Assembly (NCBI GenBank): GCA_009377795.1
Contig: WHTJ01000016.1
Span: forward strand, 1 to 59,209
Origin: Propionibacteriales bacterium
GTDB taxonomy: Bacteria; Actinomycetota; Actinomycetes; Propionibacteriales; Nocardioidaceae
DNA: 59,209 nt
Reading direction: 5' to 3'
The notes below the pieces were generated by a model. It was not told where the DNA came from and ran no database searches. It saw nothing but the letters and a program-made list of their open reading frames with translations. Positions within the stretch are counted from its first letter, which is position 1. Every line of letters starts with the position of its first letter. A program made the position numbers and the translations under genes. Below are positions 1 through 8,831 of this stretch, in pieces.

Positions 1-1343
1 CTGCTCGACACCCCGATCCCGCTCGAGCTGACGTAGCCAGAACAACTCAACACCGGACCGAAAAAGCCCTGGTCACAACGGGGCCACCCGCCCAAGGCGA
101 CGAAACTTCGGTCTAGACGGGAGTCGTCCATCGGGTTCGCCTCCGCCCCAAGCGCGTGGGCGACGTAAGACGGCTCGCCGGACCCTCCGGCAACGATCTC
201 CACCGCCGCCTCGTCCTGGCGGAACTCCTCGTTCACGTGCGCCTCCACGCGCGCAGCCAGGGTTCGGTAGTGCTCGTCGCGCACGACGTCGTCGGTGAAC
301 GTCTCTGGAGTCACGGCACCATCGAGGTAGGCCGCGGCCACGGCATGGTAGATGCTGAACTTGCCCTCGAGCCCTGTTGCGGGTTCCTTCTTTCCGGTCA
401 GCACGAGTGTTTGCGGACAGACTTCGACCCTGATCGCCTCAACCTCGTCGGCGGGCACGAGCCGCTCCGCTCGAGCCTGCAGCACCGCATCCAGCGCCGC
501 GTGGGTCACGAACCCTGACGGGTACGGCTTGAACCCGTTGCGCTCGACCGCCCAGCGCTGCCCCAGCCGGTCCACGAGAACTTCGTATTCCGGTGGGTCC
601 GCGTACAGCTCGAGAAAACCTGCGTCGACGTCGAGGATGTCCCATCCTCCGGTGAACCCGTGCGCAGCGAGCAAGGCGGCGTACATGCCGTTCGCGCCCG
701 CCCGACCGAGGTTCCACGACTTCGCCATCGAGCCGAACGACGCGCGCAACCCCGACGCCTGATTCGCACTCAACGCCATTGCCTGCGCCGTCTTCTCCGC
801 ATCGAGGCCGAGCAGCCGACCTACCGCCGCTGCCGTTCCCAGCGGCGCCATCACCCCGGTGCCGTGCCAGCCCGGCGGCCCTGCGTACACCGCATCAGCG
901 CAGCGGGTGACCAGCTCGAAGCCTACTGCGAACGCGGCGATGACGTCATGCGCCGATGGCGTCGGCTTCGTCCGCTCGCACGCAGCCAGCAGCGCTGGCA
1001 ACAACGGCGCGCTGACGTGGCACCGCGTCGGCAGGATCGTGTCGTCGAAGTCCAGGACATGCGCCATGACCCCGTTTGCAAGCGTCGCGTTCACGATGTC
1101 CAGCCGTTGACTTCTGCCCACGAGCCGATGCTCACCACTACCGTTGTCAACACCCAGAGCGCTCCGCACGGTCTCGAGCAAGACGTCGACGGTCTCATGC
1201 TGACTGCCCCGAGCCATGCATCCCACGGAATCGACAACGCTACGCTTCACTGCATGCACGGTTGATACCGGCAGATCCTCGTACCGGACTGACACTGCCC
1301 ACTCAGCCAAGCGGTCCGTCAACCGGTTCACGTCATTCGACAT
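1..1343 (-). pseudogene. MmgE/PrpD family protein, degraded and cut by the window edge
   Basis: The minus strand from an ATG at 1343 reads as a clear MmgE/PrpD protein (2-methylcitrate dehydratase-like fold). NGVMAHVLDFDDT lies near residues 90-102, followed by HVSAPLLPALLA and by a GLRASFGSM..GRAGANG segment. The frame is open to about 120. The family C-terminal motif (ANPMDD, then PKFRRLG) then switches frame between about 111 and 122, and the new frame meets a TGA at 75-73. Continuation beyond position 1 is not visible. The promoter faces the CoA-transferase remnant at 1514, and a GTATAC palindrome lies between them. The gene is probably inactive, but one indel plus one substitution could also be sequence error. 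The substrate is unknown because family members act on several hydroxy- and dicarboxylates. Confidence 0.8.
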
Positions 1344-1408
1344 GTCGCTCCTTCGGTCGCGTGAGCGAGCCGAACGGTACCTTTGCGCCGTATCGCTCGG
1401 CGGTCAAA

Positions 1409-1421
1409 AGTGTATACAATT
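1409..1421. promoter_or_regulatory. GTATAC palindrome, copy 1 (candidate GntR-type operator)
   Basis: The sequence AGTGTATACAATT lies between the divergent PrpD and CoA-transferase genes. It matches the shared palindrome ATTGTATACAAT seen at four other promoter regions in the first 18 kb. FadR-subfamily GntR regulators typically bind TnGT..AC.A palindromes. Assignment to such a regulator is inference, since no GntR gene is in the window. Confidence 0.5.
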
Positions 1422-1513
1422 GGTGGCACTGCGCCATAGCGTCCAGGGGCTCCTGCACACGCTCATGGGCTCCGCGCGGCGCTCAATACCTGCCGAGCAA
1501 GGCGAGGACGGGT

Positions 1514-2218
1514 ATGACGGACCATGAGAACGTAGGCACGGGCCCACTCGGCGGCGTGCGGGTGCTCGATGTCGGAACCCTGATCGCGGGTCCGTTCACG
1601 GCGACGCTGCTTGGCGAGCTCGGTGCGGACGTCATCAAGCTCGAGCACCCCCGCGGCGACAGCGCGCGTGAGTTCGGGGCGCAGAAGGACCGAAAGGGCA
1701 TCTACTGGAAGATCCTGTCCAGAAACAAGCGCTGCATCACGCTCGACCTCTCGAAGGACGAGGGTCAGCATTTGTTCCTGCGACTCGCGGAGTAGGTCGA
1801 TGTCGTGATCGAGAACTTCCGACCCGGGACACTCGAACGCTGGAACGTGGGCTGGGAGCAGATCGAGCAGACCAACTCCCGCGCCGTCCTACTGCGTACG
1901 AGCGGGTTCGGTGCGTCCGGCCCGTACGTCGACCTCCCCGGGTACGGAACGCTCGGCGAAGCGATGAGCGGCTTCGCGCACTCAACGGGTCATCCTGACG
2001 GTCCGCCGACCTTCCCGCAGATGCCGGTCGCCGATCTGACGGCGGCTGCTCACGGTGCGATCGCCGCGCTCTACCATCGGGACGTCCGCCAGGGCTCCGG
2101 TCAATGGCTCGACAACAACATCTACGAACCGATCATGCGCGGGCTCGAGCTGGTCCTCGGCGAGTACGACCAGCTCGGCGTTGTCCGTCATCGGTACGGA
2201 AATCGGAGTCATCTGATG
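1514..2218 (+). pseudogene. CaiB/BaiF CoA-transferase fragment with in-frame TAG
   Basis: From ATG 1514 the protein begins with GGVRVLDVGTLIAGPF and GADVIKLEHPRGD, the N-terminal signature of class III (CaiB/BaiF) CoA-transferases. The frame meets TAG at 1793-1795 inside the usual ADVVIENFRPGTLERW segment and then continues in the same frame with family motifs (SGFGASGPY, GQWLDNNIYEP, GNRSHLMA) to about 2218. There the family resemblance stops, so about the last third of a normal 400-residue protein is missing. A single nonsense change and a 3' deletion are the simplest explanation. It resembles the intact CoA-transferase at 4055-5263. Confidence 0.8.
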
Positions 2219-2289
2219 GCGACGGGGCAGCGGCGGCGACTCGTCGTCCGCCAGGGCATCGAAGGGCTGGGAATCACGACGCACGGTCT

Positions 2290-2590
2290 CGTGCGCCGTC
2301 CCGTCTACGTCGCCCGCGCACGGCGGGGAGATCGACATCGCCGCGGAGCCCACGGTCGCGAATCAGACCCCAGCGACGGCCCTGCTCGATGCCGGCGGCG
2401 GGTTTGGCCAGGTCGCGGCCCAACGCGCCATAGAGCTTGCGCTCGAGGAAGGTGCGTCGGTGTTGCCCTCACGAACACGCAGGCGCTGCTGCCTGCCGTC
2501 GGCGGCACGAGTCGGGTGGTCGGGAACAACCCGCTTGCAGTCGCGAGCCCGTCCTGCCTGCCGTTCCCGATCGTGCTCGAATCGCCATGA
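2290..2590 (+). pseudogene. Ldh_2 (malate/lactate dehydrogenase type) remnant
   Basis: Directly behind the CoA-transferase fragment, one frame gives GEIDIAAEPTVANQTPATALLDAG-like text and GGGFGQVAAQRAIELA. After a frame change near 2455 comes NTQALLPAVGG followed by VVGNNPLAVASP. These are the family features of NAD(P)-dependent Ldh_2 oxidoreductases (the GNNPLA motif is typical). No start codon and no full domain are present. The piece is fused to the truncated CoA-transferase, so the junction near 2220-2290 is probably a deletion point. Sequence from 2590 to 2742 contains no recognisable gene apart from the ribosome binding site of the next one. Confidence 0.55.
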
Positions 2591-2742
2591 GCCGGTGGCC
2601 GCCGGGAGGCTGCGCATCGCGGCACATATACCGTACGAGCACACGCTGCTGGCAACGCGGACCGGATTGGCGGATGAGCTCGGAGTGGATAGCTCACATC
2701 CGGTCCGGAAGGTCCATTTCCCCAACAACATAAGGTGAGAGA

Positions 2743-3789
2743 ATGACAGACCAGACTGCCCTCCCCGTCATCGACTTCACGAACATCGGTCCGGCACTTG
2801 GGGAGTCATTTCCAGACATTCACCTCCCGAACCAGAACGGCACGATGATCGATCTCCACGAGGCGCGAGCCAACCGACCCGCCCTGGTGGTATTCCACCG
2901 AAGCGCCGGGTGGTGACCGTACTGTCGGACGCAGCTGGTCGAGCTGCAGCGCAACGTAGCCCGCGACGCAGACGTCGCAGAGTCACCCGCCGTTTTCGCA
3001 ATCAGCTATGATCCCGTCACCCTGCTTGCGGATTTCTCGCGGCGGCACGAAATCACCTACGACCTACTGTCGGACAAGGGCAGCCACGTGATCTCGGAAC
3101 TGGGGTTGACGAACCAGCACGTCGAAGCGCAGCAGGCCTTCTTCGGCAAGGGGGTGTCGGAGAGGCACCGGGGCATCCCGTACCCGGGAACGTTCATCCT
3201 TGATGAAGGCGGAACCGTCGTCGGAAAGGAGTTCGAGCAGAGCTACCGGGACCGGGCCTCCGGGAGCTATCTGTTGGACCAGCTGGGCGTGGCGCCGCTC
3301 GACCCGGGTGCACAAGAACAGGAAGCTACTCCCGGCGTCAAGGCCCGGGCCTGGGTGGGCACCTCCACGTACCGCCCGCTGCAGAAGGTGCCCGTCCATG
3401 TCCGGCTGGACATGGCCGACGGCGTTCACGTGTACGTGCCCCCGGTTCCCGACGGATTCGTCCCACTGTCGGTCGTCGTGCCCGGTCACGAAGCGCTCCT
3501 GGGCGGTTCTGCCCGGGTGCCCAACGGCACGCCGCACGCCGTCGAGGGACTCGGCGAGCGGTTCTTTGTGGTCACCGACCAGGTGGACCTCACGGTCCCC
3601 GTGAAGCTCGCGGGACGAGGCTTCGAGCTCGACGGGCAGCAGCGGGCCGAGCCACGCCCGGAGGGCGCGGCGACCATTCCCGTCGTCATCCGCTACCAGG
3701 CGTGCACGTCCACGGAGTGCTTCCCGCCACAGGAGCTCCAGCTCGAGCTGGGACTCACCGAAGAGGATGTCCTGCGCCCCGAGCGGTAG
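2743..3789 (+). CDS. Candidate selenoprotein: redoxin (UxxC) fused to DsbD-alpha-like domain
   Basis: From ATG 2743 (preceded by AAGGTGAGAG) the frame runs 348 codons with one in-frame TGA at 2914-2916, codon 58. Around it the protein reads HRSAGW-X-PYCRTQLVEL. In related redoxin/AhpC-TSA proteins this position is the first cysteine of WCPYC, so X would be selenocysteine in a U58-P-Y-C61 motif. The redoxin domain covers about residues 15-190 (PYPGTFILDEGG near 150). Residues about 200-340 resemble the N-terminal (alpha) domain of DsbD, including a C321-x4-C326 pair in YQACTSTECFPP. No signal peptide is evident. A hairpin with a GGTCG loop follows the TGA. The alternative is a nonsense-mutated cysteine codon, since neighbours are pseudogenes, but both flanking parts are intact. 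No selA, selB, selC or selD gene is in the window. Confidence 0.75.
2931..2947 (+). promoter_or_regulatory. Candidate bacterial SECIS hairpin
   Basis: GCAGCT pairs perfectly with AGCTGC around a GGTCG loop, starting 14 nt after the in-frame TGA. The Escherichia coli fdhF SECIS also has a short stem with a GGUC-containing loop at almost the same distance from its UGA. There the loop G and U contact SelB. Position and loop are seen directly; function is inferred. Confidence 0.65.
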
Positions 3790-4054
3790 TCGGCCAACTC
3801 GCACCAACGGCGCGGCCATCGTTCGGTGCGGGCGTGCGCTAAGGGCCGGAAACCGCACCGCCAGCGCGCTGCGAACCTCAGCGAGGCGCTCGAACGAGGC
3901 CAGCACGTGGCGCTGCTCGACTTCGCCCCCACGGATCGTCCGCTCAGGCAAATTCGCCGTCACTTCTGCCCCGGAGACAAGTCGGCGCACGACGTCGAGG
4001 TGCGCTTCCGCCGCCCGATGTATGTCGTCGCGAGCCGAGCTTCATGACGGTCTC

Positions 4055-5263
4055 CTACGTGATGATGCCGAGGTCACGCCACTGCCGGAGCTCGTTGGGC
4101 GTATGACCGAGCTCCTTGCGGAACACTTCCTCGTTGTCGGCACCCAGCGGCCGACCCGGGAAGCGGATCGCTCCCGGCGTCTCGGACAGGCGCGGCACGA
4201 TGTCCTGCATTCTGAACCTTCCCAGCGTGGGGTGTTCGTAGGTGCCGATCGTTCCCCTCGCCTGGTAGTGAGGGTCCTCGAAGATGTCGGCGATCGAGTA
4301 GACGGGGGCGATGGCCGCCTCTGCGGCCGTGAACGCCTCGATGACCTCATCCGGGCTGCGCTCAGCGATCCAGCCGGAGATGATCTCGTCAAGCTCATCC
4401 TGATGCTCGAGACGTCCGGTGTGGTTCCCGAACCAGGGCTCATCGACGATGTCGGGACGTCCAACGAGCCGCATCACGCGTTCCGCGATCGACTGCGAGC
4501 TCGCTGACAACGCCAGCCAGGTTCCGTCCGCCGCCTGGTACATGTTGCGCGGGGCGGTGAACGGGGCGCGGTTTCCCGTCCTGTCCTGCACGACACCGAG
4601 CTGGTCGTACACAGTGGCCTGCGGTCCGAGCAGCCAGAACAGCGGCTCGAGAATGCTGAGGTCGATGACCTGTCCGACACCGGTGGCGCGCACGTCGCGC
4701 GCATAGATGGCGAACATCGTCGCGAACGTCCCAAACAGAGCAGCAACCCCGTCCCCCAGCGCGAAGGGCGGAAGCGTCGGCGGGCCATCCGGATATCCGT
4801 TGATGTGGCAGTAACCGCTCATCGCCTCGGCGAGCGTGCCGAAACCAGGTCGCGTGCTGTACGGCCCGGACTGGCCGAAGCCGGTGGTGCGAACCATGAT
4901 CAGCCGCGGGTTCACGGCCCGAAGGTCCTCCCAGCCGATCCCCCAGCGTTCCATCGTGCCGGGACGAAAGTTTTCGACGAGAACGTCGGCTGTTCCCGCG
5001 AGCTCGCGCAGCACCTCCCCGCCCTCGGGCTTGCCTAGGTCAAGCGTCACCGCCCGCTTGTTCCTCGAAACGAACGCCCACCAGAGCGACTCGCCCTTAC
5101 GGTGCCATCCCATCGACCGCAGGCCGTCGCCACGCGGATGCTCAACCTTGATCACGTCGGCCCCGAAGTCCGCCATCAAGGTCGTGATGATGGGCCCCGC
5201 GAACAAACTCGCCAGGTCGAGGACACGAAGGCCCTCAAGCGGCAATTCCCCGGTCTCACCCAT
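4055..5263 (-). CDS. CaiB/BaiF family CoA-transferase
   Basis: The 402-residue protein begins at ATG 5263, with the GLRVLDLASLFAGP N-terminus. GADVIKVEHPRGD (about 35-46), VENFRPGTMERW (about 96-107) and the presumed catalytic Asp171 in ALGDGVAAL are all present, and the length is normal for class III CoA-transferases. These enzymes move CoA between carboxylic acids, usually activating a substrate from succinyl-CoA or acetyl-CoA. Its start overlaps the stop of the upstream citrate-lyase-like gene by 8 nt, and it is the last gene of a minus-strand run starting near 11447. The substrate cannot be told from sequence. The 265 nt downstream (3790-4054) show no convincing gene. Confidence 0.9.
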   Translation of the reverse strand: MGETGELPLEGLRVLDLASLFAGPIITTLMADFGADVIKVEHPRGDGLRSMGWHRKGESLWWAFVSRNKRAVTLDLGKPEGGEVLRELAGTADVLVENFRPGTMERWGIGWEDLRAVNPRLIMVRTTGFGQSGPYSTRPGFGTLAEAMSGYCHINGYPDGPPTLPPFALGDGVAALFGTFATMFAIYARDVRATGVGQVIDLSILEPLFWLLGPQATVYDQLGVVQDRTGNRAPFTAPRNMYQAADGTWLALSASSQSIAERVMRLVGRPDIVDEPWFGNHTGRLEHQDELDEIISGWIAERSPDEVIEAFTAAEAAIAPVYSIADIFEDPHYQARGTIGTYEHPTLGRFRMQDIVPRLSETPGAIRFPGRPLGADNEEVFRKELGHTPNELRQWRDLGIIT

Positions 5264-6170
5264 CTCGCCCTCCCTTCTCGTCCCGTCGGTAGGCGCGGTA
5301 GCGGTCCAGCCGTCGACGTGCGAGCTGGTAGATCGGGTAGTCCACAAAGCGTGACCCGACACGGATGGACGCGAGCCCTTCGCGCTCGGCGGCTTCGAAG
5401 GCCTCGACGACTTCCTCAACGGTACGCAGCTCCTCCGGCTCCAGGATCGAGTAGGCACGGTTCGCCCACGCGACCTGGCGAGGATGGAGCACGAGACGTC
5501 CGTGGAATCCGAGACTCCGGCTGCGTCGGGAGTCGGCCACGAAAGCCTCCTCGTCCTCCAGGTCGGTGAAGAACGGTCCGTCGACCGGAGGTGCGAACCC
5601 GTACGCGCGGCAGCAGAGCACCAACCTCGTCCGTGGGTAGACGAGCTCCTCGGCGCCCGGCGTCGGCTCGATCCCAAGATCGACCGTATAGTCGCCGGTG
5701 CCGAACAGGAAGGTCATCACGCGTTCCCCGGCCGACGCCGCGATATCCTCCATCCGCAGGATGCCCCGGGCAGTCTCAACGATGGGGAGCAGGCGTATCG
5801 CACCCGGCTCGAGGCCACGCTCGGCCTCGAGCCGCTCGAGGTGGGCATCGACGAATCCGAGCTCCGCCGAGGACTCGATCTTAGGGACGACCACCATGTC
5901 CAGGTTGGGCCCCGTGACCGCATTGAGGTCGCCGAAGAGGAGACCGGTGGCGAGGCCGTTGACGCGGACGCACCGCAGCGGTCCCGCATACCGTGCCAAC
6001 GCCGAAGGGATGGCGTCTCGCGCGGGCACCTTCTCGGCGTTCGCAACGGCGTCCTCGAGGTCGAGAACGACCGCATCGGCATCGAAGTCGCCCAAACGCT
6101 CGACACGACGCTGGTGATTCGCGGGAGCGAACAGGACCGTGCGGAGCAGCGCTCCGTCGACCTCACTCAC
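5256..6170 (-). CDS. HpcH/HpaI aldolase or citrate lyase beta-like protein
   Basis: A GTG at 6170 overlaps the upstream TGA (GTGA) and gives 304 residues. LLRTVLFAPANHQRR, DAVVLDLEDAVA (about 33-43), RVNGLATG, VVPKIESSAELG and FGTGDYTVDLG are diagnostic for the CitE/HpcH TIM-barrel family. The Glu of PKIES and the Asp of the GTGDYTVD region supply the metal site. Members cleave or form C-C bonds of CoA thioesters (citramalyl-, malyl- or 3-hydroxyacyl-CoA). Between a CoA-transferase and an HMG-CoA-lyase-like gene, a lyase step on a branched or dicarboxylic acyl-CoA is likely, but this is inference. Confidence 0.88.
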   Translation of the reverse strand: MSEVDGALLRTVLFAPANHQRRVERLGDFDADAVVLDLEDAVANAEKVPARDAIPSALARYAGPLRCVRVNGLATGLLFGDLNAVTGPNLDMVVVPKIESSAELGFVDAHLERLEAERGLEPGAIRLLPIVETARGILRMEDIAASAGERVMTFLFGTGDYTVDLGIEPTPGAEELVYPRTRLVLCCRAYGFAPPVDGPFFTDLEDEEAFVADSRRSRSLGFHGRLVLHPRQVAWANRAYSILEPEELRTVEEVVEAFEAAEREGLASIRVGSRFVDYPIYQLARRRLDRYRAYRRDEKGGRDG

Positions 6171-7146
6171 TGGGCAGGCTCCTGGCGCCATGTGATCGAG
6201 CCGTCGCCCGTGATCCCTCGCGTATAGGCCAGTACCTGATCCTTGCTGCCGCCCCGGGTGACGTAGCTCGCAGGGCGCACCCCAATGAGGTCTCCGACAG
6301 CCCGGGCGGTATCGGTGACCCGGGTAGTGTCGAGCCCGCTGTCGATCCCACACTCCTGGAACAAGTGCACGAGATCCTCCGTAGCGACGTTGCCCACTGG
6401 GCCGAGCTGTTCGGGCATGGCGATGCCGCCTCCGACCCCGCAGATGGCGCCCTCGAAGGTGTGGACGCCAGCCTGCAGCGCGGCCATGACGTTCGAGGGC
6501 GCCATGCCGTTCGTGTTGTGCAGGTGGATCGCCAGGTCCGTGTCCGGCCATCGCCGGAGCAGGCGTGAGCAGAGTGAATACACATGACGAGGGGCCGCCA
6601 TCCCGACGGTCGTCGCAACGTACAGGGACGTCGCGCCGTGCTCTTCCACGAGCCGTCCACGACCGACTCGGCCCGCTCCTCGGGTACCAGTCCCTCGTAC
6701 GGGCAGAAGAAGGCGATGCCGACGGCGACATCGACGCCCACACCCGCGTCACGGCCGAGCCGGAAGACCCTGCCGACCTCGTCGATGAGCTGGTCGACCG
6801 TCCGATTCTGGTTCTTCCGACTGTAGGACTCACTGACCGTCAACAGCGCGACGAGCGTGTCGGCCCCGGCTTCGAGCGCCCGCTCAGCTCCCTTTTCGCT
6901 GGGAACGAGCGCACGGTACTCGACACCCGGTCGCCGGCTAATGCCAGCGGCTACGGCTTCCGCGTCAGCGAGCTCCGGAATCGCACGAGGATGCGCGAGA
7001 CCGGTGAACTCGATGGAGCGGAACCCGGCGTCCGAGAGCTGATCGACCATCCGGATCTTGTCATCGGTGTCGATCTGCCGCCCGAGGCTCTGCAGGCCAT
7101 CACGCGGGGCAACCTCCCGAATGGTGACGGAGTCCGGAAACCACAT
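6167..7146 (-). pseudogene. HMG-CoA lyase-like protein with one frameshift
   Basis: The start is ATG 7146, chosen for its GGAGGT site 4 nt upstream. The first part (VTIREVAPRDGLQSLG, then DAGFRSIEFTGLAHP) and the second part (EEHGATSLYVATTVG, AIHLHNTNGMAPSNV, GNVATEDLVHLF) together make a full HMGL-like TIM barrel. They lie in different frames, and the switch is near 6652-6662, within about 10 nt. The HxH metal motif (HLHN) is intact. The cysteine usually found in the GGCP segment is Gly here (GVGGGIAMPEQLG), so lyase activity may be altered even if the frameshift is a sequencing error. The 5' and 3' neighbours in the operon are intact. Confidence 0.8.
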
Positions 7147-7226
7147 GGGACCTCCTTCGAAAGGTGCAAAAGCGGCGGCTGCCGGCTCCGTCATCGCGTA
7201 GCTCGAATAACCGGACCGACCAGCCG

Positions 7227-8369
7227 CTAGCCGCGCCGGTTGGACAGGACAGCGGTCGCGTGCCCCGCGAGCGCGCCTCCCATGCCATGCACCAGCGAGA
7301 GCTGCGCGTCGGGTATCTGTCGTTCACCGGCCTCGTCGCGCAGCTGCGCGACGGCTTCAAGCAACAGAAACATCGAAAGCATGCCGGGGTGGCAGTACGA
7401 CAGGCCCCCACCGTTCGTATTGACCGGCAGCTCGCCGCCCGGGGCGATGCGACCGTTCTCCACGAACGACCCCCCTTCGCCCTTCTTGCAGAAGCCGAGA
7501 TCCTCGAGCTGGATGAGGGCGCTGATGGTGAACGCGTCGTAGACATGAACGGTATCGAAGTCGGCGGGCCCGACACCTGCCATAGCGTAGGCGCGCTGGC
7601 TGCTCGACACGGCCTCCGTCGTCGTGAGGTCGTCCATGCCCAGGATATTGCGGTGGTTCGCTGCTTCGCCCGCGCCCAGCACGTAGATCGGCTTGCTGTT
7701 CAAGTCCTTCGCCCGGTCAACCGACGTGATGACCATGGCTCCGCCGCCATCAGTCACCAGGCAGCAGTCGAACTTGTGCAGCGGAGAGCTGACCATGCGG
7801 GAGCTGACCACGTCCTCGACTGTCAACGGCCTGGGATAGGGAGCCTTCGGGTTCTTCATCGCCCACTGACGGGCCGAGACGGCAATCTCCGCGAGCTGCT
7901 CACTCGTGGTCCCATACTCCGCCATGTGCCGGTGCGCAATCATGCCGAACGAGCTGATGGGATGCTGGAGTCCATACGGCTCCTCGTACGGCAGCCATTC
8001 CGCCATGCTGACGAGCTTCCCGCGATCGCTGCGCTGGGTACTCCCGTACGCGATGACCGCCACCTCGCACAGGCCGGCCTGAATAGCGGCAGCAGCATGC
8101 TGAATGTGGGAGACGAACGAGCAGCCACCGATGGTGGTGGAATCCACGTACCTCGGGAAGATCTTCAGGTACTCACTGAGGTTGAGCGCAGGCATGTGGT
8201 AATAGGAGGACGCCGTGAAGAGCCCGTCGACGTCATCCTTGCGCAACCCGGCGTCGTCGAGCGCACGCTTGATCGCCTGGGCCATCAGCCCGATTGGCGA
8301 ACGTCCCTGCGATTCCCAGACGTCGGACTCTGCGGCGCCGACAATGGCAACGGTGTCACGGATACTCAT
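7227..8369 (-). CDS. Thiolase-family protein (lipid-transfer/acetyl-CoA acetyltransferase type)
   Basis: The 380-residue protein starts with RDTVAIVGAAESD, continues with GGCSFVSHIQHAAAAIQAG (catalytic-Cys region, about 82-100), and ends with LPVNTNGGGLSYCHPG and LVHGMGGALAGHATAVL. This is the SCP2-thiolase-like subfamily. Such proteins normally pair with a DUF35 Zn-ribbon/OB-fold partner, and that gene lies just upstream in the same operon. A thiolytic or retro-aldol step on an acyl-CoA is the expected role. The stop-to-start spacing to the HMG-CoA-lyase-like gene is about 80 nt. Confidence 0.88.
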   Translation of the reverse strand: MSIRDTVAIVGAAESDVWESQGRSPIGLMAQAIKRALDDAGLRKDDVDGLFTASSYYHMPALNLSEYLKIFPRYVDSTTIGGCSFVSHIQHAAAAIQAGLCEVAVIAYGSTQRSDRGKLVSMAEWLPYEEPYGLQHPISSFGMIAHRHMAEYGTTSEQLAEIAVSARQWAMKNPKAPYPRPLTVEDVVSSRMVSSPLHKFDCCLVTDGGGAMVITSVDRAKDLNSKPIYVLGAGEAANHRNILGMDDLTTTEAVSSSQRAYAMAGVGPADFDTVHVYDAFTISALIQLEDLGFCKKGEGGSFVENGRIAPGGELPVNTNGGGLSYCHPGMLSMFLLLEAVAQLRDEAGERQIPDAQLSLVHGMGGALAGHATAVLSNRRG

Positions 8370-8379
8370 GAGCTCCCCT

Positions 8380-8790
8380 CTACTGTGCGCTGGGACGGAA
8401 GCGCGGAACGGTGAAGTCCTCGGTCACGGCTTCGAACAGCACCTCGACCGACATGCCGACCTTGACGTCATCCGGGTCGCAATCGACCAGGTCCGCCAGC
8501 ACACGTACACCCTCCTCGAGGTCCACCAGCACGACCGTGTAGGGCACGTCGTCGGCGAATTCCGGATGCCCCGGCACGTGCAGCGTTGTGAAGGAGTAGA
8601 TCGTCCCCTTCCCGGCAGAGGCGACGTACTCCAGGTTCTCGGACATGCAGTTCGTACAGACCGTTCGCGGATAGAAGATCCGTTGCGCGCAGTCACGGCA
8701 CAGCTGATAGACGAGCCGGCCGTTCTTGGCCTCTTCGAAGTAGACCTTCTCCTCCCCACGAAGGGTCGGGATCGGTTTCGTGGCTGCCAT
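8380..8790 (-). CDS. DUF35 OB-fold/Zn-ribbon acyl-CoA-associated protein
   Basis: The 136-residue protein has a rubredoxin-like zinc ribbon (CRDCAQRIFYPRTVCTNC, about 33-50) followed by an OB-fold stretch (GKGTIYSFTTLHVPGHPEF, then VPYTVVLVDLEEGVRVLADL). This is the standard DUF35 architecture of partners that form complexes with SCP2-type thiolases. It ends 11 nt before the thiolase start at 8369, which supports a joint complex. No enzymatic residue is expected on its own. Confidence 0.9.
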   Translation of the reverse strand: MAATKPIPTLRGEEKVYFEEAKNGRLVYQLCRDCAQRIFYPRTVCTNCMSENLEYVASAGKGTIYSFTTLHVPGHPEFADDVPYTVVLVDLEEGVRVLADLVDCDPDDVKVGMSVEVLFEAVTEDFTVPRFRPSAQ

Positions 8791-8831
8791 GCTGCCTCTC
8801 CATCTCCTCCGATAACTGACGTTGGTGGGCG

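Noticed and set aside
73-75. TGA in the PrpD remnant as selenocysteine
   Set aside because: It comes after a frameshift, in a region with no conserved Cys, and no SECIS-like hairpin was found.
1793-1795. In-frame TAG codons (1793 and 55551) as pyrrolysine or suppressed stops
   Set aside because: No pyl genes or suppressor tRNA are seen; the tRNA at 46810 has anticodon UAG and reads CUA, not UAG.
3064-3990. 308-residue minus-strand frame opposite the selenoprotein candidate
   Set aside because: No recognisable motifs, and it overlaps the motif-rich plus-strand gene throughout.
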